From assembly GCA_016208415.1 (NCBI GenBank), contig JACQYB010000016.1, positions 16,098 through 65,554 of the forward strand: a stretch of DNA of 49,457 bases. Direction: 5' to 3'. The notes below the pieces were generated by a model. The model saw nothing but the letters and a program-made list of their open reading frames with translations. It did no database searches and had not been told where the DNA came from. The translations under genes and the position numbers were made by a program. Position 1 is the stretch's first letter; each line of letters starts with the position of its first letter. Shown here piece after piece: positions 23,819-31,234 of the stretch. The stretch is from Betaproteobacteria bacterium. GTDB lineage: Bacteria; Pseudomonadota; Gammaproteobacteria; Burkholderiales; Rhodocyclaceae.

Positions 23819-24924
23819 GCGGCCGCTCCCTCACGCCGGAGGGGGAGGCGGCCTGGCTGCGCTTCAAGCAGCACGTGGAATGGTGCGAGTCCTGCGCCCT
23901 GGTGTTCGTGTTCAGCGATTTCGGCGAGGTGGCCGAGATCTTCCGCGCTCGCCTGGCGGCCATCTACCGGGCGCGGGTCAGCGGTCTCGAACTCGAACGA
24001 CCGCGCTCGCCCGCAGCGCTGCCGGAGCGCCTGCTGCCGCGGCTGCTCGCCCCCGGCATGGCGGAGCGGGCGCTGGCCGCCCCGGTTTGGGTGGACCTGG
24101 CCTCGGGTCGCGGCGAGGAGTGGGATCAAGCCCGCCGCGAATTCCTGACCCGACTGAACGAGCGGCGCGAGGTTCTCCTGCGCAGCCGCACCCGCCCCGT
24201 CATTCTCGTGTTTCCCCTCGGCTTCGCCACGGCGGTGCGGGAAATGGCGCCCGACTTGTGGGCGATCCGCCATTACACGCTGAACCTGGCCCCGTGGGTG
24301 GGCCGCACCGCGCCGGACTTCGCACCGCCTGCCGAACGGGCGCAGGCCCGGCCCTTCGAGTTTTCCCCGGATGACCTGCGGCTGCTGGAGGAGTGGCGGC
24401 GCGTGCGCGACGGCACCGACCGCGGCGTGCTGCGGTCGGGCTGGCGCGCCTCGGCGGTCTGCCGGCAGCGCGGGCGGTGGGCCGAAAAGGGCGAAATCGA
24501 CGCTGCCGTCCTGGTCGTGGCGCGAAAACTCACGCGCCTGGGCGAGACCCCCGAGGCGCTGCGCGACCTGTCCATCTCGCTCGACAACGTCGGGCGCACC
24601 CACCAGGCCCTGGGCCAGTGGGAAGCGGCGCGCGCGGCCTACCAGGAAAGCCTGGAGATTCGCCGCGGCCTGCTCACGCGCCTGGGCGAGACCCCCGAGG
24701 CGCTGCGCGACCTGTCCATCTCGCTCGACAACGTCGGGCGCACCCACCAGGCCCTGGGCCAGTGGGAAGCGGCGCGCGCGGCCTACCAGGAAAGCCTGGA
24801 GATTGCGGAGCAACTCGCGACGCGCTTACCCGACGTGGGGGACCCTCTGGCCCTGCGCGACCATCTGCGGCGCGCGCTGGCGTCCGTCGTCGAAGAGCAG
24901 GCCGCGGGAGGGCCGCACGGGTAG
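23815..24924 (+). CDS. TPR-repeat protein with an unknown N-terminal domain, partner of the upstream ATPase
   Basis: Residues 1 to about 180 form a globular alpha/beta region (ESCALVFVFSDFGEVAEIFR, REFLTRLNERREVLL, REMAPDLWAIRHYTLNL). It resembles the P-loop-less NTPase-like domains found beside STAND proteins; this is a tentative match. From about residue 239 there are tetratricopeptide units of 48 residues (LTRLGETPEALRDLSISLDN, then RTHQALGQWEAARAAYQESL). Two of them share an identical 132-base DNA segment. TPR arrays bind peptides or proteins, so this is the likely recognition subunit of the two-gene module. The array is short, which suggests recent contraction or expansion. Confidence 0.7.
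   Translation: MSGRSLTPEGEAAWLRFKQHVEWCESCALVFVFSDFGEVAEIFRARLAAIYRARVSGLELERPRSPAALPERLLPRLLAPGMAERALAAPVWVDLASGRGEEWDQARREFLTRLNERREVLLRSRTRPVILVFPLGFATAVREMAPDLWAIRHYTLNLAPWVGRTAPDFAPPAERAQARPFEFSPDDLRLLEEWRRVRDGTDRGVLRSGWRASAVCRQRGRWAEKGEIDAAVLVVARKLTRLGETPEALRDLSISLDNVGRTHQALGQWEAARAAYQESLEIRRGLLTRLGETPEALRDLSISLDNVGRTHQALGQWEAARAAYQESLEIAEQLATRLPDVGDPLALRDHLRRALASVVEEQAAGGPHG
24529..24804 (+). repeat. Tandem 144-bp TPR-coding repeat with two identical 132-nt segments
   Basis: Segments 24529-24660 and 24673-24804 are identical base for base by eye, joined by a 12-base linker. The period of 144 bases keeps frame and equals 48 residues. Confidence 0.9.
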
Positions 24925-24942
24925 CGGCGCACCGGAGCGCCC

Positions 24943-25926
24943 TCACGCCGCCATCACCCCCACCGTATGCACGGCGGCCACCGCCTTGGCGCGGGCGAGG
25001 CTGGCCACGCGGCCGCTGCCGTAGAGGCAGCAGGCGAGCTGGTTGGCCAGGGGCAGGGGCAGGGGGGCCTGGCCGGCGAGCACGCGGCGGGTCCAGGCGG
25101 CCACGGCCTTCGGTTCGGCGCCGGGGGGCAGGCCGGGGAGGCTGTCCAGGGGCGCGTGTTCGGCTTCGTAGAGGACTTCGGCGCGGGCGTCGCGCAGCAG
25201 CTCGATGCGCGGGCGCCGGTGCGGGTCGGCGTGGGCTTCGCCGTCGCCGCTGAGGAAGAGCAGGGCGCGGGCGTCGGTGCCGATGAGCAGTTCGCGCAGC
25301 GCGTCGGCGTCGCGCGGCCGCGAGGCCGGCACCAGCCGCAGGCTCCCGCCGCGGAAGGGGTCCAGCACCTTGGCCATGGCGTGGGCGCAGGTGCGCATGC
25401 CCAGTTGGGCGCGCAGCCGCAGCAGGCGGGCGAGCCCCGGCGCCAGCAGCGTCGTGGGCACCAGCGCGAGACGGTCCCGGGCCAGCGCCTCGTTGGCCTG
25501 GCCGGGGGTGGCGCTGGGCAGCACCCCCAGTTGGCGAAACACCGCGGCGCTGCTCACCCCGCCGTAGGGCTCCAGCGTGGCGTGGACCAGCACCGGCACG
25601 TCCAGGCGGGCCAGCATCATCGCCAGCAGCGGCATGAGGTTGGGCTGGCTGCGGGCGCCGTGGTAGCTGGGGATGACCACCGGCAGGGCGTTGTGGTCCG
25701 GGGCCGCCAGCGCCGTGGTGCGCGATTCCAGCGCTTGCACGAAGCCGGCCAGCTCTTCCGTGGTGGTGCCCTTGAGCCGCAGGGCGTAGAGCAGGGCGCC
25801 CAGCTCCAGGTCCGGGATGGCGTCGTCGAGCATGGCGGCGAACAGCGCCTGCGCCTCGTCGGCGCTCAGGTCGGGCGGCTCGTCGGCGGCACGGGCGAGG
25901 CGGCGCAGGATGTGGGCTGGGCTCAT
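24943..25926 (-). CDS. ybiB: YbiB-type anthranilate phosphoribosyltransferase-like protein
   Basis: The 327-residue protein has the helical N-terminal bundle and the glycosyltransferase fold of TrpD-like proteins: DEAQALFAAMLDDAIPDLEL, ALLYALRLKGTTTEELAGFV, LMPLLAMMLARLDVPVLVHA. YbiB members lack the anthranilate pathway context and bind nucleic acid in E. coli, so a biosynthetic role is unlikely. I use ATG 25926; GTG 25935 is equally possible. In many proteobacteria ybiB lies beside assimilatory nitrate reductase genes, and here nasA is directly upstream on the same strand, separated by a REP pair. Confidence 0.8.
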   Translation of the reverse strand: MSPAHILRRLARAADEPPDLSADEAQALFAAMLDDAIPDLELGALLYALRLKGTTTEELAGFVQALESRTTALAAPDHNALPVVIPSYHGARSQPNLMPLLAMMLARLDVPVLVHATLEPYGGVSSAAVFRQLGVLPSATPGQANEALARDRLALVPTTLLAPGLARLLRLRAQLGMRTCAHAMAKVLDPFRGGSLRLVPASRPRDADALRELLIGTDARALLFLSGDGEAHADPHRRPRIELLRDARAEVLYEAEHAPLDSLPGLPPGAEPKAVAAWTRRVLAGQAPLPLPLANQLACCLYGSGRVASLARAKAVAAVHTVGVMAA

Positions 25927-25967
25927 GGCGGGCACTCAATCCGTTTCGCGGTGGCGAGCGCGGGAAT

Positions 25968-26021
25968 GTGGGAGCGGGCTTGCCCGCGAAACGGACGTCA
26001 TCGCGGGCAAGCCCGCTCCCG
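25968..26021. repeat. REP doublet in inverted orientation
   Basis: GTGGGAGCGGGCTTGCCCGC at 25968 faces an inverted copy at 26001-26021, with a 13-base spacer between. The pair forms a long hairpin between nasA and ybiB and may stabilise or end the nasA transcript. Confidence 0.85.
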
Positions 26022-26063
26022 CTGGAAGGCCGGTTTCGTTCGCGTGCCCGCGGCGCACCGGCA

Positions 26064-28937
26064 TCAGGCCGCCTGTGCCGCCGAGGCCAGCAGCCGCCGT
26101 ACCTCCGGCAGGCAGGAGCCGCAGGAGGTGCCGCACCCGAGGCGCGCCTGCAGGCCGGGGAGGTCGGCCCCGGCACGGCATGCGGCGAGGATTTCGTCCT
26201 CGGCCACGTCGTGGCAGTTGCACACCACGCGCCCGCGCCCGCCCTGGCCCGACGGGGGCTGGGCCACGGGAGCCAGCAGCCACTGGCGCACCGGACGGGC
26301 CGGCTGCTCGCGGGCGATCCAGTCCGTCAGCCATGGCCGCGCCACGGTTTCGCCCACCAGGCGCACGCCCACCAGGCGGTCGTCCTCCACCAGGGCGCGC
26401 TTGGCGACGTTGCGCCGGGCGTCGGCGAAAGTGAGGGTCTGTGCGGCCTCGCCCAGGCCGAAGTCGCGATCCAGGTCGCTCAGCAGCCACGATGGCCGGC
26501 CGCCGTGCTGCGGATCGTCGCTGGCGGGGGCGGTGCCGCCGGCGCGCAGCACCACCACCGGCACCTCGCGCCCGGCCAGGCCGAGGCTGGCGTAGTCGAA
26601 GCGGCGCAGCCAGGGGCGTGCGGCCTCCAGGAAGGCCAGGGCGCCGTCGCCGGGCCGCCCCAAGGCGGGCGCAGCCCCCCCGGGGGGCAGCGAGCCGGTT
26701 TCATGGCGAGCGTGGGGGTGCAACCCTGCGCCGTCGGTGCCGCCGCGGGCGGCGCGACGCAGCACCACGACCTCGTGCGCCGGGGTGAAGGCTTCCATGC
26801 GCACGGCGCAGTGCTTGAGCTCCGGCTGGCGCGAGATGGGGTCGGTGGCGGGCAGGGTGAGGCGGTTCGCGCCGCCGCCGGCCATGAACTGCCCGCCCCA
26901 GTGCATGGGCATGAAGAGCTGGCCGGGGCGCACCACGTCGCTTGCCACGACGCGCACCAGCAGCGCGCCGCGGCGGCTGGCCAGGCGCACCAGGGCGCCG
27001 TCGGCGATGGCGCGCCGCTCCAGGTCGGCGGGATGCACGTGCAGCAGCGGCTCGCCCTCGTGGCTGAACAGCCGCGCCACCTTGCCGGTGCGGCTCATGC
27101 CGTGCCACTGGTCGCGCAGCCGGCCGGTGGTGAGGTGCAGCGGATAGCGGGCGTCGGTCGGCTCGGCCACGCCCTGATGGCGGACGACGACGAAGCGCGC
27201 CCGACCGTCGGCGGTCGCGAAGCGTCCGTCGGTGTAGAGGCGCGCCGTGCCGTTGGCAGCACCTTCGGGGAAGGGCCACTGCTGCGGCCCGCGCTCGTCC
27301 AGCAGGGCGTAGCTCAGGCCGGTGATGTCCAGGTCGCGCCCGCGGGTGGATTCCCTGTGCTCGGCGAAGATGTGCTCCGGCGTGTCGTAGGGGAACAGCC
27401 GTCGCGCCTCGTCGGCGCGGCCTGGCGGCGCGGGCTTGCCCCTTGCGCCGCCGTCGTCATCCAGCGCCTGGCCGAGGCGTTGGGCGAAATCCACGGCGAT
27501 GCGCCAGTCGGCCCGTGCCTGCCCCGGCGCCGGCACGGCGGCGCGCACGTGGCTGATGCGCCGCTCGGAGTTGGTGAGCGTGCCTTCCTTTTCGCCCCAG
27601 GTGGTGGCGGGCAGCAGCACGTCGGCGAAGTCGGCGGTCTCGGTGTCGCGGAAGGCTTCCTGCAGCACCACGAACTCGGCCCGGGCCAGGGCTTCATGCA
27701 CCGCGCCCAGGTCGGGCAGGGACTGGGCCGGGTTGGTGCAGGCGATCCACACCGCCTTGACCTCGCCGCTGCGCAGCGCATCGAACAGCTCCACCGCGGT
27801 CTTGCCGGGCGTCTCCGGCACCGCCGGCACGCCCCAGAGCTGCGCGACTTCGGCACGGTGCTGCGGGTTGGCCAGGTCGCGGTGGGCGCAGAGCAGGTTG
27901 GCCATGCCGCCCACCTCGCGCCCGCCCATGGCATTGGGCTGGCCGGTGAGCGAGAACGGTCCCGCGCCGGGGCGGCCGATGTGCCCCGTGGCCAGGTGCA
28001 GGTTGATGAGCGCGGCGTTGTTGTGGGTGCCGTGGGCCGACTGGTTGAGGCCCTGGCAGTACAGCGAGAGCGTGGCCGCGGAGCCGCCGAACCACCGGGC
28101 GGCGGTGATGATGTCCTGCTCCGCCACGCCGCAGATCTGCGCCGCCATGCCCGGGGTGGTTTCGCGCACCGCCTCCTTCAGCGCGTCGAAGCCGGCGGTG
28201 TGTTCGCGGATGAAGCGGGCGTCGGTCAGCCCCTCCCACAGCATCACGTGCAGCATGGCGTTGAACAGCGCGATGTCGGTGCCCGGCAGGATGGCCAGGT
28301 GCAGGTCGGCAGCCTCGGCGGTATCGGTGCGCCGCGGGTCCACCACGATGATCTTCATGTCCGGCCGGGCGCGGCGCGCGTCCTCGATGCGCCGGAACAT
28401 CACCGGGTGGGCGAAGGCGGTGTTGGAGCCGGCGATGAACAGGCAGTCGGCCGCGTCGATGTCGTCGTAGCAGGCCGGCGGGGCGTCGGCGCCCAGGGTG
28501 AGCTTGTAGCCGGCCACGGCGCTGGACATGCACAGGCGCGAGTTGGTGTCGATGTTGTTGGTGCCGATCAGCCCCTTGGCCAGCTTGTTGAAGACGTAGT
28601 AGTCCTCTGTGAGCAACTGGCCCGAGACGTAGAAGGCCACGGCGTCGGGGCCGTGGCGGCGGATGACGTCGGCGAAGCGCGCGGCGCACAGCTCCAGGGC
28701 CTCGTCCCAGGCGGCGGCGCGGCGCGGGGCGTTGCGCGCGAGGCGCAGCTCCGGTTGCAGCGCGCGCAGCGACGGGGCGGTGGACAGGTGCAGGGTGGCG
28801 CCCTTGGTGCACAGGCGGCCGAAGTTGGCCGGATGGTCGGGGTCGCCGCGCACGCCGGTGATGCGTTGGCCTTCGGATTCGACGATGACGCCACAGCCGA
28901 CGCCGCAATAGCAGCAGGTGGAACGGGTTTCTCGCAT
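26064..28937 (-). CDS. nasA: Assimilatory nitrate reductase catalytic subunit with C-terminal BFD-like [2Fe-2S] domain
   Basis: The protein of 957 residues starts with the [4Fe-4S] motif TCCYCGVGCGV followed by GRLCTKG. It continues through the molybdopterin domains (NNIDTNSRLCMSSAVAGYK, THNNAALINLHLATGHIGRP, TTGRLRDQWHGMSRTGKVAR). It ends in a BFD-like cluster-binding domain (VCNCHDVAEDEILAAC, GCGTSCGSCLPEV). It reduces nitrate to nitrite for assimilation in the cytoplasm. GGAGG lies six bases before ATG 28937. A 70-80 bp repeat is inserted in frame near residue 740-760. No nitrite reductase or nitrate transporter is visible in the window. Confidence 0.93.
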   Translation of the reverse strand: MRETRSTCCYCGVGCGVIVESEGQRITGVRGDPDHPANFGRLCTKGATLHLSTAPSLRALQPELRLARNAPRRAAAWDEALELCAARFADVIRRHGPDAVAFYVSGQLLTEDYYVFNKLAKGLIGTNNIDTNSRLCMSSAVAGYKLTLGADAPPACYDDIDAADCLFIAGSNTAFAHPVMFRRIEDARRARPDMKIIVVDPRRTDTAEAADLHLAILPGTDIALFNAMLHVMLWEGLTDARFIREHTAGFDALKEAVRETTPGMAAQICGVAEQDIITAARWFGGSAATLSLYCQGLNQSAHGTHNNAALINLHLATGHIGRPGAGPFSLTGQPNAMGGREVGGMANLLCAHRDLANPQHRAEVAQLWGVPAVPETPGKTAVELFDALRSGEVKAVWIACTNPAQSLPDLGAVHEALARAEFVVLQEAFRDTETADFADVLLPATTWGEKEGTLTNSERRISHVRAAVPAPGQARADWRIAVDFAQRLGQALDDDGGARGKPAPPGRADEARRLFPYDTPEHIFAEHRESTRGRDLDITGLSYALLDERGPQQWPFPEGAANGTARLYTDGRFATADGRARFVVVRHQGVAEPTDARYPLHLTTGRLRDQWHGMSRTGKVARLFSHEGEPLLHVHPADLERRAIADGALVRLASRRGALLVRVVASDVVRPGQLFMPMHWGGQFMAGGGANRLTLPATDPISRQPELKHCAVRMEAFTPAHEVVVLRRAARGGTDGAGLHPHARHETGSLPPGGAAPALGRPGDGALAFLEAARPWLRRFDYASLGLAGREVPVVVLRAGGTAPASDDPQHGGRPSWLLSDLDRDFGLGEAAQTLTFADARRNVAKRALVEDDRLVGVRLVGETVARPWLTDWIAREQPARPVRQWLLAPVAQPPSGQGGRGRVVCNCHDVAEDEILAACRAGADLPGLQARLGCGTSCGSCLPEVRRLLASAAQAA
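26653..26728 (-). repeat. Mosaic repeat inserted in frame within nasA
   Basis: Read on the minus strand it encodes LPPGGAAPALGRPGDG after a HPHARHETGS lead-in. This is the same peptide pattern as the repeat in the dehydrogenase at 31905 and resembles the intergenic repeat at 40098. It falls at the linker between the molybdopterin part and a later domain. Confidence 0.75.
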
Positions 28938-29252
28938 GAGTGCCTCCGCCCATCGTCAAGCAATCGCCATGCCCATCCCGATGCCCGTGCCGTGGCGGGA
29001 TGGCCGGTGATGCGCGGGCAGGCGCAGCGGCGTGAAGGGATGGCGTCGCGGCGCCCGGACGGGATGGTGGCGGGCGCGGTTGCGGCGTTGCATCATCGCG
29101 GTGCGCCCGGGGGAAGCTCGCCCCAGGATGAGGCGAGGGGCGATGCACGGGGCGGGGGGCGGGTGCGGGGAGGTGGGGCCGAGGCAGAAGACGAGGGTTC
29201 CGTCACTCGATGGCGCGCTTCAGCTCGCGCTCGACGAAGAGAGGTTTTTCGG
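28938..29252. other. Intergenic region with a possible gene 3' end on the minus strand
   Basis: Between nasA and the 165-bp element I see no complete gene. On the minus strand KPLFVERELKRAIE ends at a TGA (29203-29205), which reads like the last helix of a lost protein. Its first residues come from an element-like terminus (29236-29250). The nasA promoter should be close to 28940-29000 but is not evident. Confidence 0.4.
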
Positions 29253-29420
29253 ATGAACCTGGAAACCTCAGTTGAACCTCTTTCAACGCGGAGAATGCAG
29301 AGACACGGAGGCCGCGGAGACAAAATGGACATTCACCCATTCGGTCAATGGGCATTGCCTCGTAATGCTCTGTGTTCTCATCGTTTCTCCGCGTTCTCTG
29401 CGTCAAGAGAGGTTTCCAGG
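29253..29420 (+). mobile_element. 165-bp MITE-like element, copy 1
   Basis: Termini are inverted and imperfect: AACCTCTTTCAACGCGGAGA on one side and the complement of TCTCTGACGCAGAGAACGCG-type sequence on the other. The middle shares GGACATTCACCC and GCCTCGTAATGCTCTG with copy 3. An additional terminal fragment (29236-29250) abuts it. It encodes nothing evident. Confidence 0.75.
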
Positions 29421-29483
29421 ATGGAAGCGGCGGCAAAGCTCGTCCCGAGCTTCTCGCCGAGCTGCCCCTGATCGCCGGGGGCG

Positions 29484-29831
29484 CTACTGCGCGTCAGCCA
29501 GAAGCGTGGCCGATGCCTGTGCCGTTGCCTTGTCGATGGCGATCAGCACCTCGCAGTACTCGGGCTGCGGCTCGACCGGCGTGGGATCGTCGGCGCAACT
29601 GCAGCCGCCGATGATTCCCGAGTAGAAGATGCCCACCTTGGCGCGAATGAAGCCGGGGTCGTCGGCCACGCTGATGATCATCACGCCGGGCTTGTCGTCG
29701 AGGGCGTAGCTGCTTGCGCACAGGCCCTGCTGCAGGGGCAGGTGCGCGAGCGCCAGTTCCTCGATTTCCCGCTTCAGGACGTCATCGAATTCAGGCGAGT
29801 TCCACGCCTTCAGGGATCTGGCAAGTTTCAT
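29484..29831 (-). CDS. Conserved hypothetical protein
   Basis: A 115-residue protein starting MKLARSLKAWNSPEFDDVLK, with a central beta-rich stretch (KPGVMIISVADDPGFIRAKV) and a cysteine-containing turn GIIGGCSCADDPTPVE. I recognise the pattern from uncharacterised betaproteobacterial proteins but know no function. There is no signal peptide or membrane segment, so it should be cytoplasmic. It lies upstream of nasA on the same strand but 546 bases away and separated by the 165-bp element, so co-transcription is doubtful. Confidence 0.7.
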   Translation of the reverse strand: MKLARSLKAWNSPEFDDVLKREIEELALAHLPLQQGLCASSYALDDKPGVMIISVADDPGFIRAKVGIFYSGIIGGCSCADDPTPVEPQPEYCEVLIAIDKATAQASATLLADAQ

Positions 29832-30129
29832 CGTCGGCCCTCCATCCGCGGACCTGCCGCGCTCCGTTTCGCCTTCACGCCGTGGCGGCCGGGCAGCGCG
29901 ACCACATGGCCCGCGGCACGGTCACGGGGGTGACAGGCAAGGGGGACACAAAGTGGGTCCGTTGTCGGGCGGAAATTGCCGTCACCCAGCCCCCGGTGTC
30001 AAGCGGCCCCTGCCGTGCGTCCATACGATTGCCGGCGGCGGAGGTCGCGTGCCCGCGTCCCATCGATTTGCTAAAGTGAGCGGATGCGGGTGGCGCAAGC
30101 GCCAGCGGCCGCGGGACAAGGAGGCGGAC

Positions 30130-31062
30130 ATGCAGGTCGGATTCATCGGTCTGGGCATCATGGGGCGCCCCATGGCGCTCAATCTCGCGAAGGGCGGCCA
30201 CCGCCTGCGGGTGTGGTCGCGACGGCGCGAATCCATGGAGCCGCTGCTGGCGGCGGGCGCCACGGGCTGCGCCAGCGCCGCCGAGGTGGCGGCCGGGGCC
30301 GAGGTGGTGATCTGCATGGTGGCGGACGCGCCGGACGTGGAACAGGTGGCCCTGGGTCCCGCCGGGGTGGCCGAGGGGGCCCGGCCGGGGCTGGTGTTCG
30401 CGGACATGAGCACCATCGCCCCCGCCGCGGCGCAAGGCATCGCGGTGCGCCTGGCGCAGCGCGGCATCGACATGCTGGACGCCCCCGTGTCCGGCGGCGA
30501 ACCCGGCGCCATCAACGCCGCGCTGACCATCATGGTGGGCGGCAGGGCGGAAGTGTTCGAGCGCGTGCGTCCGCTGTTCGAGTGCATGGGCCGGGCCATC
30601 ACCCACATCGGCGGGAGCGGCGCCGGCCAGGTCGCCAAGGCGTGCAACCAGATCGTCACCGGCATGGCCATCGCCGCCGTGGCCGAGGCGCTCAACCTGG
30701 CGCGCCGCAGTGGCGTGGACGGCGCCCGGGTGCGGGAGGCGCTGCTGGGCGGTTTTGCGTACTCGAAGACCCTGGAGGTGCACGGCCGGCGCATGCTGGA
30801 GCGCGACTTCCAGCCCGGCTTCAAGAGCTGGATGCACCAGAAGGACCTGCGCATCGTCATGGAAGAGGCCCACCGCCTGGGTCTCGCCCTGCCCGGCGCG
30901 GCCGCCACCGCCCAGATGTTCAATGCCATGGTCGGCAGCGGCCTGGGCGAGGAGGACTCGGTGGCGATGATCAAGGTGCTGGAGGCGATGAGCGGGGGTG
31001 GGCGCCCCCACGCTGCGCTGCCCGCCTCGGGGGGAGGCCGGCGCAGCGACGGCGCGACATGA
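30130..31062 (+). CDS. Beta-hydroxyacid dehydrogenase (3-hydroxyisobutyrate / tartronate semialdehyde reductase family)
   Basis: The NAD(P)-binding start is MQVGFIGLGIMGRPMALNLA. The substrate-binding block is DAPVSGGEPGAINAALTIM and the catalytic lysine lies in GSGAGQVAKACNQ. The conserved FQPGFKSWMHQKDL region follows. It oxidises or reduces a short beta-hydroxyacid. AAGGAGG lies just before ATG 30130. The last about 20 residues (GGGRPHAALPASGGGRRSDG) derive from a mosaic repeat and replace the natural tail. A second paralogue follows; with the convergent class II aldolase this could be a tetronate- or threonate-type pathway (LtnD/OtnC-like), which is inference only. Confidence 0.88.
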   Translation: MQVGFIGLGIMGRPMALNLAKGGHRLRVWSRRRESMEPLLAAGATGCASAAEVAAGAEVVICMVADAPDVEQVALGPAGVAEGARPGLVFADMSTIAPAAAQGIAVRLAQRGIDMLDAPVSGGEPGAINAALTIMVGGRAEVFERVRPLFECMGRAITHIGGSGAGQVAKACNQIVTGMAIAAVAEALNLARRSGVDGARVREALLGGFAYSKTLEVHGRRMLERDFQPGFKSWMHQKDLRIVMEEAHRLGLALPGAAATAQMFNAMVGSGLGEEDSVAMIKVLEAMSGGGRPHAALPASGGGRRSDGAT

Positions 31063-31064
31063 CC

Positions 31065-31233
31065 ATGAACCCGGAAACCGCAGTTCGACCTCTTTCAACG
31101 CAGAGATCGCAGAGAGGCAGAGACCGCGGAGCAATCATCGGCATTCGGCGACCGGGCGAATGCGCATGGCCTTGCAGGGTTCTGCGTACTGGGTGTTCTT
31201 CTCCGCGTTCTCTGCGTCAAGTGAGGTTTTCGG
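31065..31233 (+). mobile_element. 165-bp MITE-like element, copy 2
   Basis: Begins GAACCCGGAAACCGCAGTTC and ends TCTGCGTCAAGTGAGGTTTT, collinear with copies 1 and 3 at both ends though divergent in the middle. It fills almost the whole gap between the two dehydrogenase genes, and its terminal GTGAGG is the only plausible ribosome binding site for the second one. Confidence 0.75.
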
Positions 31234-31234
31234 A

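Noticed and set aside
24529-24804. Direct repeat considered as CRISPR or insertion duplication
   Set aside because: It is coding, in frame, and equals one TPR unit plus linker.
25968-29471. 1167-codon open frame on the plus strand opposite nasA
   Set aside because: Antisense of nasA with GC-driven absence of stops; no ribosome binding site or motif.
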